Below are positions 1 to 12,167 of a DNA stretch of 64,000 nt, piece by piece. A program made the position numbers and the translations under genes. Position 1 is the stretch's first letter. Every line of letters begins with the position of its first letter. The notes beneath the pieces are model-generated. The model was not told the DNA's origin. It searched no databases and was given only the letters and a program-made list of their open reading frames with translations. Location of the stretch: NCBI GenBank assembly GCA_027627225.1, contig CM051030.1, positions 21,037,105 to 21,101,104 on the forward strand, read 5' to 3'. Source of the DNA: Congeria kusceri. Its lineage: Eukaryota > Mollusca > Bivalvia > Myida > Dreissenidae.

Positions 1-2
1 CC

Positions 3-630
3 GGTTTTGTTAATTCGTCGTTTCGTAATGGCATTACAGATGAAAGGTGTGCAGAACTGTTGAAAGACAAACATAGACCCCAGAATTGTGAGTCGCTTGT
101 TAAAACTAGGGTCAACCAAGGAATTTGGCGTTCGCTAAAAATGCACACGCAGGCTGACGACAACAGAATGCAGAACATTCAGCATTTAATTGTAAAAGCC
201 GCAGCTAATTCGGTGAAACTGGTTGACAAATGTAGTGAAAAATTTGACTCTCAAGATGTGGAATGGGGTGCTAATGCCATTGCTTTGTTGGGTCAGGCAA
301 ACAAGCAGATCAATATCCGTCGTAAGGACATGCATCGAGCTGATTTAGACCCCAAATATCACTATCTGGCTTCACCATTAATACCATACACAGAGTTTCT
401 TGATGGTGAAGATGTGGATGTGAACAAAAACGTCATTGAAATAAATGATAAGAACAGAATTGGACGAAAATATGGACAGGTCTTTTGTCCCAATGGGTGG
501 TTACAGGGGATACGGAAATAGGCGCCCATATCCGTATGGATGTGGCACCTTCCGTGGCAGAGTAAGAGACAGATTTGATGCTCCTCCTGCAACCTTCAGA
601 AAAAATATGAAGGCGGCGCCCAAGAAATAG
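3..630 (+). pseudogene. DIRS-like gag, C-terminal part
   Basis: An open frame runs from position 3 to 521 without a start, so the protein began upstream. It is rich in Lys, Asn and Gln, and it contains the segment QANKQINIRRKDMHRADLDP, which I recognise as typical of gag proteins in metazoan DIRS elements. Near position 483 the frame shifts and continues to a stop at 630 as a Gly/Arg/Tyr-rich tail (GGYRGYGNRRPYPYG), a plausible nucleic-acid-binding end. The reverse transcriptase fragment follows directly. Identification rests on recalled family similarity and gene order; no database search was run. Confidence 0.7.
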
Positions 631-2130
631 AGGTTAGTACATTTTAGCTGGTAGATTAAACAATTTCGTTAAAAATTGGAGAGAAATAACCAGTGATCCG
701 GTTGTTTTAGGTATTGTCCAGCATTGTCATATTGAATTTATGCATGACGAAAATCCAAAACAGTATGTTTGTTACAGTAATAAATTGTCTTTGTTTGAAA
801 AAAACATTATTGATCAAGAAATACAAAATCTGTTGGACATGAATGTTATTGAAGAAGTTAAACATGATCCGGACAAGTTTATCTCTCCAATTTTTATTGT
901 ACCGAAAAAAAGATGATGAATATAGAATGATATCAAACCTTAAAAAATTAATCAGCACATAGAATATCACCACTTTAAAATGGAAACATTTGAATCAGTC
1001 TTAAACTTGTAAAACCTGGTACTTCGTTTGCCTCAGCTGACTTGAGACATGCTTACTATTCAGTGTCTATGGGATTAGGCCATAGAGTAAAACTGTGATT
1101 TCAAAAATCGGAAAAAAATCTACCAATATACATGTTTGCCAAATGGGATTTCTTGTGCGCCAAAACAGTTACTATGTTAATGAAACCTGTTTATGAATCT
1201 TTGCGTATGCTTGGACATACTATTTCAGGATATATAGATGATTCTTTGTTGCTTGCGGACACATTTTTAGAATGTAAAGAAACTGTATCAGACACTGTAA
1301 GTCTTATGTCCAATGTTGGATTTATGATACATGAAAATAAATCTGTTTTGATACCAACAAGAAAAATAACATTTTTGGGGAATAATATAGATTCTAAAAA
1401 TATGGTAGTTACTTTGCCAGAAAACAAAGTACAAAAGATTGTTCAAGCTTGCACAGAGTTGTATAGCAGAGACATTGCAAAGATCAGAGACGTTGAAAAA
1501 GTTTTAGGTCTCATGGTTTCTTGTTTTTCTGCTGTTGAATTTGACCCCCTTTTCTATAGAAATATCGAAAGGGACAAAATAATGCTCTTGAAAATGAAAG
1601 AGGTGATTATGATTCCAATATGTGGGTAACTAAGAACATGAAACTGGAACTCAAATGGTGGATAGACAATCTTGTTAAACAGCATAGAAAAATTTTACAT
1701 GGGAATCCCACAAAAATGATTACTTGTGATGCTAGTTCAATTGGGTGGGGCAGTGTTTGTAACAACACAATAATAGGTGGTCGCTGGAATGACCATGAGG
1801 CCCAAAATCATATTAATTGCCTAGAATTGTTAGCTGTTAGCCATTCACTGAAATCATTTTGTAAATCAGATAAAAATCTGCATGTTCAAATAAAATGTGA
1901 CAATACATGCACTGTTCCCTATATCAATAACATTGGTGGCACAATTGCAGTAATGAATGCTATGGCTAAAGATATATGGCTTTGGAGCATTGATAGAAAC
2001 ATATGGCTTTCAGCAACGCATATTCCAGGAATAGACAACATTGCAGATTTTAACTCTAGACATTTTAAGGACAATGTTAATGGATGCTAAATGCTCAGAT
2101 TTTCCAAAAAATTGTTAAAATATTTGGTAA
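631..2130 (+). pseudogene. DIRS-like reverse transcriptase and RNase H
   Basis: After removal of small indels (for example an extra A near 909) the region reads as a reverse transcriptase. It has an N-terminal segment with SPIFIVPKK (~840-910), a SADLRHAYYSV motif A region (~1030-1075) and the catalytic YIDD at about 1230. A connection domain (to ~1629) and an RNase H-like domain (1620-2090) follow, the latter with TCDASSIGWG, CLELLAV and a KCDNTCTVPYINN block. The tail after the stop near 2090 continues in another frame until the ATTAG target duplication at 2131. The role in an intact element is copying the DIRS RNA into DNA. At least four frame breaks make this copy nonfunctional. Confidence 0.8.
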
Positions 2131-2135
2131 ATTAG
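2131..2135. repeat. ATTAG target-site duplication, left copy
   Basis: Matches ATTAG at 3484-3488 across the 1.35-kb insertion. Five bases is short enough for coincidence. Support comes mainly from the fact that DIRS coding sequence stops before the left copy and resumes after the right one. Confidence 0.45.
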
Positions 2136-3483
2136 CAGTCTTCACGAATAAGTTTTGAAAGCAGTGAACCGTCTGTCCACCAATCCAGCTAAATAAACTG
2201 GACCGTACAACAATTTAGAGGACCACACTTTGTTTGTAGATCTTCATTCACCCTTACGTATATATATTTTTAAAAATAAAATGAAAGCAATTATGGTTTT
2301 CAGACTTTTATTCTAACATGTATCATGTATTTATTGCATTCACTCTCAATAAAAATATGGCGAAATATTAATACAAGATCGCCAGTTAAATCAAATACCA
2401 GGTGTATATTTTGTTTTAGCCTATTTGAGTTCAGTACTGACCCAAATGCCCGAGCTGGTATGTGGGCCGAAATTTACTCAAATGCGTAGATCACATGGAA
2501 ACTGCTCAGCTCGCTAGGATTGCAGAACATGGACTCCATAGTCCTAAAGAGTTGGGGTCCCAGTAATTGTTACCAAAGCACCCCTCTCCACCCACTCCTT
2601 TAACAATAAATGCTTTGTGTCCACACATTATTTAAAAAAAATTTGATTGTTGAGAAACAAAACATTTTTACTTTCACTGATTTAACTTTCGCTAACTTTC
2701 ATGAAAATGTGGCAGCATAAGTTTTTGAGTTTAATCAGTGTATAATTATACTTTTGAACAGCTCGTTTATTAGAAAACATACGTAGTCATAGCAATATTT
2801 TATGTTAAAACAAATGAAGACGTTCCTTTGAAATTACACACTAAAATTCTATGTGATCGGCAAACACAATTTGTCAACATCCCATTTTGTATTTTAAGTA
2901 AATATTTTGCAAATAATTATATAGTGACTTCTTTTAGTATGTAGTATTTTATTTATTATGTGGGTGTTACAAACACGCAGGTAACAAAATGCATACCTCA
3001 CCAAAATGTGTTATAAATTACTTCACCTTTACCAACAATGAGGGCGTGATAAACATTCTATCGACTACGCTCATCTACATATTGGAAATATAATGCGTTC
3101 TCATTGGCTGACTGGGTGACTGTAGTGAATCTAGCTCCTCCTGCTTACAGATTTTATCAATAATTGACACGCTGATGCAGGAGAGTGCGTTTATTGCCGA
3201 GTAGGCGTTCTTTGTTTTCGAAAAACATGCATACGCACGCGGAAATGGTTGCGAATCTGACACTGAATTTCATGGCATCTTTTCGTAAAAGTATTCATCC
3301 CAATAAGCCGGTTTTCGCTTTACCGAGAATTATTGGCTGAACATTTTTAGGGATTTCTGGTATCAAATTATCAAGGGAAATATCTTTGCTGGACCGCTGG
3401 TCCAGGTTACTCGTAACTTTTGCTGGACCAAGCGAAAATTTGGTGGACTTGGTCCACGGTCCACCGCTTAACGTCGAAGATTG
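2136..3483. mobile_element. 1.35-kb non-autonomous DNA transposon inserted in the DIRS element
   Basis: The block interrupts DIRS coding sequence and is flanked by ATTAG on both sides (2131-2135 and 3484-3488), consistent with a 5-bp target-site duplication. The left end begins CAGTCTTC and the inverted right end reads CAATCTTC, a short imperfect terminal inverted repeat. Sub-terminal segments on both sides contain TGTCCACC/GGTCCACC-like motifs. There is no transposase-like reading frame. A few short AT-rich ORFs inside look incidental. Superfamily not assigned. Confidence 0.55.
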
Positions 3484-3985
3484 ATTAGGATTGACATGTT
3501 TGCTTCTAGGCTATACACACAGTTGAAGCGCTATGTATCTTGGCATCCAGACCCAGGAGCAGAAGCAATAGATGCTTTTTCTATGAGTTGGACCAATGAG
3601 CTTGTATATGCTTTTCCACCTTTCAGTCTGATAGGGCGTGTTATCCAGAAAGTGAAACAAGACGAAGCGGAAATGGTCCTGGTGGCACCTGTTAGGGTAA
3701 CGCAGAACTGGTACACAGCAGTCATGGGTATGTTAATCGACAACCCGTTGATATTGAAAATTCAACAGGACACTCTACTGATTCCACATTTGAACAAAGC
3801 ACATCCGCTTGTGGAAAAACTACATCTAATGGTATGTTGTATATCAGGAAATTGTTCCAAAACAGAGACATTTCAGAAAAATAAGTTTATATCCTCATGG
3901 CGTCATGGAGACATTCCACTCAGAAACAATATTCCACATATATTAACAAATCGGTTCAGTTCTGAGATAAAATGTCCATTCAAGT
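3484..3985 (+). pseudogene. DIRS-like segment between RNase H and recombinase
   Basis: The frame contains IDMFASR and WHPDPGAEAIDAFSMSW, followed by YAFPPFSLIGRVIQKV and APVRVTQNWY. This stretch follows RNase H in DIRS-type pol proteins and resembles the corresponding Ty3-like post-RNase H region. It continues to a SSWRHGDIPLRNNIPHI segment, which should lead into the recombinase. Instead the similarity stops near 3960-3990, where the gag-like reading of a different retroelement begins. The missing continuation lies at 11,037. Start and end are set by similarity, not by codons. Confidence 0.75.
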
Positions 3986-3989
3986 CACT

Positions 3990-4575
3990 TGTGGTGGAGC
4001 CCCCCAAACATGGTGATATCATTTCATTCGAAAGAATCACGCCTGGCAAACCACCACCGCCTGGGTTTCCTAGACTAGTTAAAGTGACTTTTGCTACCTC
4101 TGCCATCCTGCCCTCCAGAGTCATGATAAGGGATACAACCATAACTCTGAACGTAAGTCCCTTCCCTGTTCCCTGTCCCCCCCTACTCGGTGCTTCAAAT
4201 GTCAGATTTTTGGTCATAAGGCTGGCAGTGCTGAATGCTCAAAAACTGAAGTTTGTGTACGGTGTGCCGGTATTTTCTGTGCGCCCAGAAATTGCACCGC
4301 TAGAACTCGCCACTGGGCGAATTGTAGCCATCAACACTCTGCCTCTTACCAGGGATGCCCAGGTAGCTTCTCATTGCAATATCTACGGGATGAACTGGTC
4401 TGAGGCGGAGTCGCGATTAAATGCACTGTCAATAGCTACCACGAAAGAGAGTGCCCAACCTCCGAGCCAAACCTTAATGTCAACTTCTAAGCATGATACG
4501 GTATTGGCCCCCATTAATAAATCATGCGCTCCTGTGGGGGATAAGGAGAATGCATCCTCCCCCAACAGCCCCCTG
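3990..4575 (+). pseudogene. Non-LTR gag-like protein with zinc knuckles
   Basis: The first part reads ITPGKPPPPGFPRLVKV and leads to a V-x-P-F-x-P-x-P stretch. At 4188 the frame shifts and gives RCFKCQIFGHKAGSAEC, a CCHC-type knuckle with slightly altered spacing. Further Cys/His pairs follow (CVRCAG, NCTARTRHWANCSHQHSASY, GCP) up to a stop near 4400. This succession is typical of gag proteins of Jockey- and I-type LINEs, which package the element RNA. The 5' end is truncated at the DIRS junction and at least one frameshift is present. Confidence 0.6.
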
Positions 4576-5417
4576 TAGCGAGACCTTTAAGTGCTACTTG
4601 TTTATATACAGATAAGGTTGCTGCTCGGAGTGATAGACCCCCCGCCCTGTCTCCCCCATCCAAAGAGACTGTATTACTTCACTCGGGCACTCTACTAGTG
4701 GTCTCAAGGAGTCCTCCGCCCTGTCCTATTCTACGGAGAGCTGTTCGACCATTTCGTACAACTCCGTATTTAATGTTACAGGGCACGACTCCCTGGTGTC
4801 AGTGCACAGCAGCATATATTTGCAGCTGTATATCTCCGTTGTATGTGGGATTGAGGATTAGCCCGGGGTTAGTACCCCCCCCCCCTAACCGCCCCGTACG
4901 GTCGACATCCAGACATCCCCCATGAATTCCCCTGCTCCAGACGACAGTATTAGTAACTCTAATACAGGGGATTCATTTATAAGTATCAAAAACCGTACAG
5001 GTAAAGGTAAACGATATCGCCGCATCATTTTCAGTTATATCTTGACTTGGTAACTGAAATAGTTAAGGACCAGCAACAGCAACGGTCCACTGGGTGTTGA
5101 GTCAAGTCCTATATATGTAATAAAATAGACTCAAGGTTCCTTAGGAGCCAAGAGTCTTTACCCAAAGTGAAACGTAAAGATAAAAATACCTCCCCCCCAC
5201 CCAAAGAAAGCCATACGGGTGACGGAGCCGATCCCAAGCCCACATGCAACGGAGCACCCTCTGGGACGCCCAGAAAGCCGACACACTCTGCCACAAAACC
5301 TCCCATTCCCTCCTAACACCGGTAGAACACCTGCCAAATTAAAATCAGCCCGTTCGGGACGGAAAACTATGTTGAAGTCCCCTTCGGCTACAGTTAACAA
5401 CATTAGACGCAGGTTAA
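4576..5417 (+). other. Degraded spacer between gag-like and endonuclease regions
   Basis: Proline-rich readings in several frames and an 11-base C run near 4875-4885 suggest the decayed end of gag and the start of ORF2. No frame gives a recognisable domain. Confidence 0.35.
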
Positions 5418-6070
5418 TTGAGAGCCACTATGGACAGTAGGTTTAATATTGTCTCATTTAACATAGGTGGTTTGTCTTCAGTTAAACGTACTGAAGTTAA
5501 ACATTTTTTAGACATAAACCCATCCGTACAAATTTTAATTTTACAAGAAACTAAGTTTAAAGGCAGTGAATATAAAACTATTCCTGGCTTTAATGTTGAG
5601 TATAAAAACCACTGCAACTTGAACCATAACTCTGCAGGTGGGTTAGCTTTTTACATTAAAAATAACATCAACTATGAGGTATTGGGTGTAAATGACTCTT
5701 TAAAAGCTGATGGTAGTGCTGTTATCGAAGTGCTGGCAATTAAGGTTATTATAAATAAGAACCGACCTCTTATCCTGGTTAACATATACTCAAGAGGATG
5801 TGATCTTGAGTCTTTAAATAAAATTAGCACACAATTACGGACCATTAAAGGACCCCATGATGTCATCTATACGGGGGATTTTAATGCACATCACCCCGCT
5901 TGGGGTTCCCCTTATTTTGCTCAATGACGGTTCGCCAACCAGGTTGACTACACAGGAGCTATGACTCATATAGACCTCACCGTAGCCAGCCCTGAGATTT
6001 CTAGCACTTCTGCCTGGGAACCGTTACCCGATAGCCTAGGATCTGACCACTTCCCTCAAATAGTCACCAT
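5418..6070 (+). pseudogene. LINE apurinic/apyrimidinic-like endonuclease
   Basis: The 169-aa open frame at 5418-5927 begins FNIVSFNIGGL, continues with ILILQETKF (catalytic Glu motif) and NSAGGLAFYIK, and reaches YTGDFNAHHPAWGS (Asp/Asn motif) before a frameshift and stop. A second frame from 5961 adds HIDLTVASPEI and the C-terminal SDHFP motif. These are the standard blocks of the endonuclease that nicks target DNA to prime reverse transcription. The catalytic residues are mostly kept, but the frame is broken. Confidence 0.8.
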
Positions 6071-6229
6071 GTGTAACTATATTACACAGGGAACTGCTAC
6101 CCAGGTTCAGGGGAACCTATATTTATATTTAATAAGGCTAACTGGGATCAGTTTAGGGACCTCTGTGCAGATCTATCCCTGGCAGACATTCACACTCAAG
6201 ATCCTCTTCTATTCTGCAAAAATCTGACC

Positions 6230-6794
6230 AATAAACTGCTGTCCATATCTGAACGCAGCATACCGGTCTCTTCTGGCCAGAATAAACGCAATAAATCGGT
6301 ACCATGGTGGAGCGATAAATGCGCCAAGGCTGTACAGGACAGAAAAAACCCTCTAAAAATCTATTTTAAAAAACGCAGAGCATAATCTTAAAACTTATAG
6401 GCCTCTAGAAAACACTGCGAAGCGGGTCGTTTTGGAAGCTAAACAGCAAAATTGTTAAGCATTATGTGAATCCATTGATACTATACATTCTACTTCAAAG
6501 CAGTCTTGGCAAATAATTCACAGAATTAAAGGAATTCCGTACCGTCCTGTACCTCTACTTAAATTTAATGGCGAAATCGCCTGTACCCGAAGAGACAAGG
6601 CTCAATTTTTGATTCAACATTTCATATCTGTATCTAGTGATTCAAACCTGCCTTCTGAAACTTTGGACCATCAAAAACTGTTTGAATCACATAATAAACA
6701 CATTTTAACTGAGCCTGGGGATAATAACTGCCCATTAAATCAACCATTTTCCCTTTCGGAATTAAAAGCAGCCATTGGTGGCAGGAAGGACTCT
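6230..6794 (+). pseudogene. Endonuclease-RT linker and N-terminal fingers of reverse transcriptase
   Basis: Shifting frames read VPWWSDKCAKAVQDRKN (linker) and then QSWQIIHRIKGIPY, ending with FSLSELKAAIGGRKDSA. The last of these is the RT motif that normally leads to GPDG and the palm. Similarity stops abruptly at about 6794. Several stops and frame changes are present. Confidence 0.65.
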
Positions 6795-6878
6795 GCCGCG
6801 GAACCTGATAGACGTTCTTTATGGGGCCCAAATCTTGCCGCGGAACCTGATAGACGTTCTTTATGGGGCCCAAATCTA
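6795..6878 (+). repeat. 42-bp tandem duplication at an RT deletion junction
   Basis: Two adjacent 42-bp copies (6795-6836 and 6837-6878) differ at only the last base. They sit exactly where N-terminal RT sequence jumps to C-terminal RT sequence. Confidence 0.9.
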
Positions 6879-7290
6879 TTCATGTGCTACGCCAAACGCC
6901 CTTGGTAGATACCATACAAAACAAGGCCCTCAGGATAGTCCTACGGGCACTGCCGTGTACACCGGATCGTACATTAGAGGAGGAGGCCGGAGTGCTGCCC
7001 CTCACCCTGCGCCGGAAACAACAAACCCTCCAATATTGGGCCAGGGCCCAGTCCAGACACGGCTCAAACCCCGTTAACAAGCTATTTGGGACGGGCACCT
7101 TCATCAGGGGCCGGGAGCGTAAAAAGAAGCATGTTGCCTTCCCATTTGGGGCCAGCACCCAGACCATGGTAGAAGAGGTCGGTCTCAAGGAGGTTGCTGT
7201 GGCAGACTTGTATCCCTCCGACCCCCCACCCCCCCACGGCTGCTTCACTCCCCGGATGTCGACAACTAACTATCTACAATAGTAACGAAA
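6879..7290 (+). pseudogene. C-terminal part of LINE reverse transcriptase
   Basis: The frame at 6863-7282 reads DTIQNKALRIVLRALPCTP, then LEEEAGVLPLTLRRKQQ. This is the thumb/connection region that follows the RT palm in I- and Jockey-type LINEs. The preceding YGAQIYSCATPNAL is in another frame. The FADD-box catalytic core expected upstream is absent, so a large internal deletion has occurred. Confidence 0.65.
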
Positions 7291-7359
7291 TCTTTCTCTC
7301 TCCGCACCTCGTGAGGTCAGAAGAGCTCAATTATATTAATATTCAGTAAACTGAGCATT

Positions 7360-8050
7360 TTAAAATTTATACAGACGGCTCCAAATGCCCTGACTCTGGC
7401 TTGGTAGCCAATTCATTCGTAATTCCCTCCAAAACAATCTTTCAATATATTCGGCGGAACTTTTGGCCATTAGCTTTGCAATGTGCTGGATATTAGTTAA
7501 CAAGCCAACTAAAACTGCTATCTTCTCGGACTCTCTATCGTCACTAGAGTCCATCAAAAAAAGAAATAGCAGGTCTAGGCCTGATATTTTAAATGAAATT
7601 TTGGACCTGAATCAAAAGTGCCTGGACAAATCTTTACAGGTAACCTTAGTTTGGTGCCCAGCACATGTCGAAATCCCGGGGAATGATCAGACGGACAGTG
7701 AGGCTAAGGAGGGCCTCAAAAGGGAGTCGGTTAATATAGGGGTCCCACTAGACCCAACAGAAATATACTCCCCGGCCAAGGCCTATGTTATGAGGGAGTG
7801 GAACAATATGCCACCCGCTAACACTCCATACAAAGCCCCTTTCACCATTGCGCAGAAAACCCTCAGTCGACCGCATCAATATTCTTCCAATATCATTATT
7901 GACAAATGCATTAGCTGACTGAGAATGGGGACCAGTCTTTTGCCTGCTACTGCAGGAAGGTATATTTTAAAGCTGGATCCTCTCTGTCCTCAATGTGGGA
8001 TCCCCTTTACAGCCGACCACCTGCTGACGCAGTGACCCCAGTTCTCTACA
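7360..8050 (+). pseudogene. LINE RNase H domain and C-terminal Cys/His tail
   Basis: KIYTDGSK at about 7360 is the first catalytic Asp motif of RNase H. In the 7463-7918 frame FSDSLSSLESI carries the second and WCPAHVEIPGNDQTDSEAK the C-terminal His and Asp motifs. Beyond the stop the reading LCPQCGIPFTADHLLTQ gives the zinc-binding C-terminal motif common to this LINE group. The frame shifts once inside the domain. In an intact element this domain removes RNA from the RNA/DNA hybrid. Confidence 0.75.
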
Positions 8051-8239
8051 CAGAGATAACAGCTTAAAACCACTTTTTTTTAGCTTAATCATTGATTTTA
8101 CTCTTAGTAAAATTTTAAATCCTACTGGCAACAGTAAATTACCAGTGTACGAATCTCTGGCAACATATCTTGTGGATTGCCAGATTACAGATAAAATATA
8201 AATACAAATAGGGGTCCTGCAGCTTAACAAGAACACATT

Positions 8240-11030
8240 CTATATTAAAAACTTCCCAAACTATTTTAATAGACATTTTCCCAAATCTGGGGAAACTCAA
8301 GCGAGTTAATAATTTATTTATATCACTGAATAGCTTTTTACTGTACAGTGCTTAAATTATTCCTTTTTTAGCAATAATTACATGTATTTACTGCCTTCCA
8401 GTGAGTTATACACTAATTCTAGTTTTTGGTACATTACAATCCCATATTTATGGAGAATTGGTGATATTTAGCCTACTGAAAGGCAGATAATTCCTGTCTG
8501 ACCAAATTCTTTATACATCCCTATATCTTCCCATCATGGGATAGAACTCTTAAAAAAACACTTGTCTTTTATCTAGTACACTGGGACAATAATAAACAAT
8601 GCCCAGTAGAGCATTTAGAGGGTTAAACCCAGCCAGTGTTTATATTGTGCAAAACTGGCTAACAGTACTGTACTTTTAGTTACTATTTAAATATATTTGC
8701 CTGTGATATGAGGTTATAGAGGTTCTACTTCTGACTTTTTAATATTTTGTGCTCATATGTTGTGCACATTTTATTGATAATTTAAATGTATACCTCCTGG
8801 ACCTCAGGCAAATTGATTTATATATGCCATTTTAACTAAATTTAATTTGTAAATTATTTCTTTCAGTGGAACAATAAACAATGTTCTAATAGCTGCAGGA
8901 ATCCCCCTATTCTATTTCCTTCTTCCCCCCCTTCCCTAAGAGGTCTAACATGAGCCGTACTGGGCCGGGCGCACAGGAAGATAGTAACACATGTCTTAAT
9001 TTAAATTCTATGTTATCATATATGTTTCTGTTGCTAACGAAGCCTTCCCTCAACCATGGCCAATCTGATTGACCAAGGATTCTTTATTTAAAGCCATTTT
9101 TTTAGTTAAGCAGTTTGCCCCGTTTACTCTTGTCAAGTATGAATAAACCCCATTTTATTGCAGATTTTATATAAAATGGGGAGGACGCAGTTATCAATTT
9201 TTTAATGTGTACTATATATTGTTGTAACCCACATGGGTAGTAAGCTTCTTAATGTTTTTGGCAAGTATTTTGATCATATTGTTAATAATGATCAAGTTTG
9301 CCATTATTTCTGTGTGATATTACATAATGTGATCCTCTGCAGTTATTCTGAAGTGCAGTATTTTGCATATTTTTAATGTATAACTCTTTCATAGCAGTGA
9401 TTATCCACATGTTAGCTTTTAATGTGTTAAACTACCTCTTTTAAGTGTCCCGATCTATGTAAATCATGTAAACCTGTGCGCCCCCCTGGTCCCAATATCT
9501 CAAAATACCATTCAAGCACTGCCGGCCAAAATTCCCCTCCCCCACCGGTGCTACCCCTTCTTTAAAAATCACGAACGAGACAAAGTCTTCCTTACATGTG
9601 CCCCCCAGGGTGATTCCCTTTTATCTGTATATACTTGTACAGCCTAGTCAGTTCTTTTTATTAGTTATATCTTGTTTTATCTGTGTTATTTTTAAAGGCC
9701 CTAAACAGTAAGCCGTTTGCTAGTACCGGAATGATGTAATATATGTTTTATCCTTAATGTTACTGCATATTGGATTCTCATCCTGTTCTGTTTGTTCATT
9801 TTCTTAAATTGTCACCCTGGGGTAGGTTACATTCCACTAAATAGCCCAACAATCTTGTATAAATCTCAATGGACAGGGTCTCAGGTTGGAGCAATAAGTT
9901 ATATTCCCGGTCTACAAGAGCTTAGCTTTAGTTAAAAGCATATCATGCAATTGTAACATCCATCATTAAAATAAATATAACAGTTATAAAGAAAAATATT
10001 ACATACCAACAACATATACTTGCAGAGGCAAGGTACTTTAGTAGTCTTATATTATTTTACTCCCTATCAATTAAATAGTTCATTTTACACTGTATATTCA
10101 AGTACTACTACTTGACCTTTATGATGAATAAAGGTTAGAAAGCATATTTTAACCTATTTTCTCTATCTTAATATGTAAAGACAATGCTGAACCACTTAGT
10201 GATCTGGAAATAATTAACATTGTTTGTTGTCGTTATTGTAAATACTGTCCCATGTGTATTCGCACATTGGTTTTGAAATTTAATATGACATATAGTATAT
10301 GGTAATTATTACCCAAACTTACCCAGATCTCTAAGTTAGCAAGACTCCAACAATTCCGTTGCAGAATTTGCTGCATAATGGGTCTAGAAAAATGGTGATT
10401 CACATAAAATTATCTGTTCCCACCATTTAATTCTTATTCTAGTTGGGCTATTTCTTCCAATTTCAACTTTCTCATGTTAGTATAGGTTAAACTCAGTTTT
10501 TTTCCTTTATTTTTTCCCCTGGGGTTGCAAAGAAAGCTACACCCATTTAGCCCTATTGCCCACATATATAGCATATTTACAAATAGAATAGTATATTATA
10601 CATTATCATAAAGTTTTACAGTTTAACTCTATAATAGGATAAAGGAGGTAACTCTTGTTGAAAAATAAAAGGTTATTGCAGAATTGCTCCCCTTTAAACT
10701 GTGTATACCTTGGCATTTGTTTCCTTATACACGAACAGCGTGCCTTAATGTGAAATGTAAGAAATCCCTCCATATTATCATTATATCTTATCATATTACT
10801 ATATTCTATAGCGTTAAATAGGCAGAGTATTTGTTTGTATAAAGTTTTATAACAATACAGTTCTTTACATGAGTATATTGTGTTTCCTGTAAGTTATTGA
10901 ACATGTTTTACAAATATTGCTATTTTTAAGCATATATTTTTTTTTATTAGCACCGCACCCACACTGCAAAGTTTTATATATGTAACTTTCCCGACATATC
11001 AAGGGAATTGTATAGCTAAATATAAGCAAA
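8240..11030. other. AT-rich DNA without genes, probable 3' UTR of the nested LINE
   Basis: Only short spurious ORFs occur. A C/T-rich segment is found at 8920-8945. The region ends where DIRS recombinase sequence resumes at about 11,037. Whether it is all LINE 3' UTR or includes other insertions cannot be told without a consensus sequence. Confidence 0.4.
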
Positions 11031-11036
11031 GTATTT

Positions 11037-11938
11037 ATGTTAAGCAGTGTGCTCGGGCAATGGTTTTCAACCGAAGTCTCGAGGGTAAACAACTCCAATC
11101 ATTCGTTATGTGATAAAAGGAAGAGTGATATTTTTCAAACCAATATAGATGTGGTTATAGAATTTTTGACTGAAATGTTTTATCATGGATACAGTTATGA
11201 AACATTGAATTCTATTCGATCTGCTTTGTCCAATGTGTATCTCCCACAAGATGGTTTCTCGGTCGGATCACATCCAATAGTAACAAGGTACATGACTGGC
11301 GTGTTTAATTTGCGACCTTCAAAGCCAAAATATACAGCAACATGGGATGGTGCGAAAGTTCTACGTTACTTAAAGACACTGTCACCCGTGAATTTATTGA
11401 CTTTGAAGTTATTAATCCGTAAATTGGCTATGTTGATTGCTTTGACTCAGTCAAGTCGATCGCATTCTATGTCATTATTATCTTTGAAAGACTTCAAAAA
11501 AGATGAGAAATCTTTTGCGCTGTATTATAGTGGGATTGTGAAACAGTGAAGAAAGGAAAAAGCTAACCCAGTTTCAAATTGTTTAATGTATGCTACAGAT
11601 GAAAGCATTTGTGTATATCGAACATTAAGTGAGTATATAACATTGCGTGGTGAAGAAAACAGACTATTCATTAGTTACATTAAACCTTATAAAAGTGTTG
11701 TAATCACTACCATTGGTAGGTGGATAAAATGTGTTATGGAAAAGTCGGGTATAGATATAATGAAGTTTAGTTTAAAATACCACACAAGGTGCAGCAACTT
11801 CGAAGGCCAAGCGAAATGGACTTCCTTTATCAGAAAATATTAAAAACAGCAGGGTGGTCAGGTATAGAAACGTTTGCAAAGTTTTATGAAAAACCGTTGG
11901 AAGACAGAGAAAATGTCCAGCAGGTTGTGCTACAGTAA
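11037..11938 (+). pseudogene. DIRS-like tyrosine recombinase (continuation of the interrupted element)
   Basis: The first frame (11,037-11,549) reads FQTNIDVVIEFLTEMFYHG and LNSIRSALSNVYLP (N-terminal core-binding region), then LAMLIALTQSSRSHSMSLL, the region of catalytic Arg I. A second frame from 11,586 carries YITLRGEENRLFISYIKP. After another indel near 11,845 the end reads KTAGWSGIETFAKFYEKP, the motif with the conserved Trp/His position and the catalytic Tyr, and stops at 11,936-11,938. At least three frame breaks are present. In an intact DIRS this enzyme integrates the circular DNA product. Here it is the 3' gene cut off from its pol by the nested LINE. Confidence 0.85.
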
Positions 11939-12167
11939 TTAGCTGTTTACAAGGTAATATATCTTATATCGTTTCTCGTAGCAAAGAAAGATTAGTTTTT
12001 CTTGGCTTTAAAGTCTCATTTGAGACCGAGAGTTGTATGACGTAATTAGGGATTTAGCCAGACTAACAAAATGGCAGGGGGCCTGAAAAAGGGCAGGGGG
12101 GTCTTTTTGCAAAAAAAGGGCAGAGTTATAATAATTATTTATTAGATAAATTACTTATTATTAATTG

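Larger units (their letters stand above)
3990..11030 (+). mobile_element. I-superfamily-like non-LTR retrotransposon, decayed, nested in the DIRS element
   Basis: Domains in order: gag with zinc knuckles (~3990-4575), apurinic-type endonuclease (5418-~6070), the start of reverse transcriptase (6230-6790), the C-terminal part of reverse transcriptase (6795-7290), RNase H (~7360-7918) and a Cys/His tail (~7920-8040). A cellular-type RNase H after the RT is typical of the I group of LINEs. The RT palm is missing. The 5' end looks truncated, because gag starts mid-protein. DNA from ~8240 to 11,030 has no gene and may be a long 3' UTR or later insertions. I found no target duplication, so both borders are approximate (about 30 bp). 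Confidence 0.65.

Noticed and set aside
6880..7248. 122-codon minus-strand ORF
   Set aside because: Antisense shadow of the LINE reverse transcriptase C-terminal region.
12046..12051. TTAGGG as telomere repeat
   Set aside because: Occurs once, as the end of a transposon; no tandem run.
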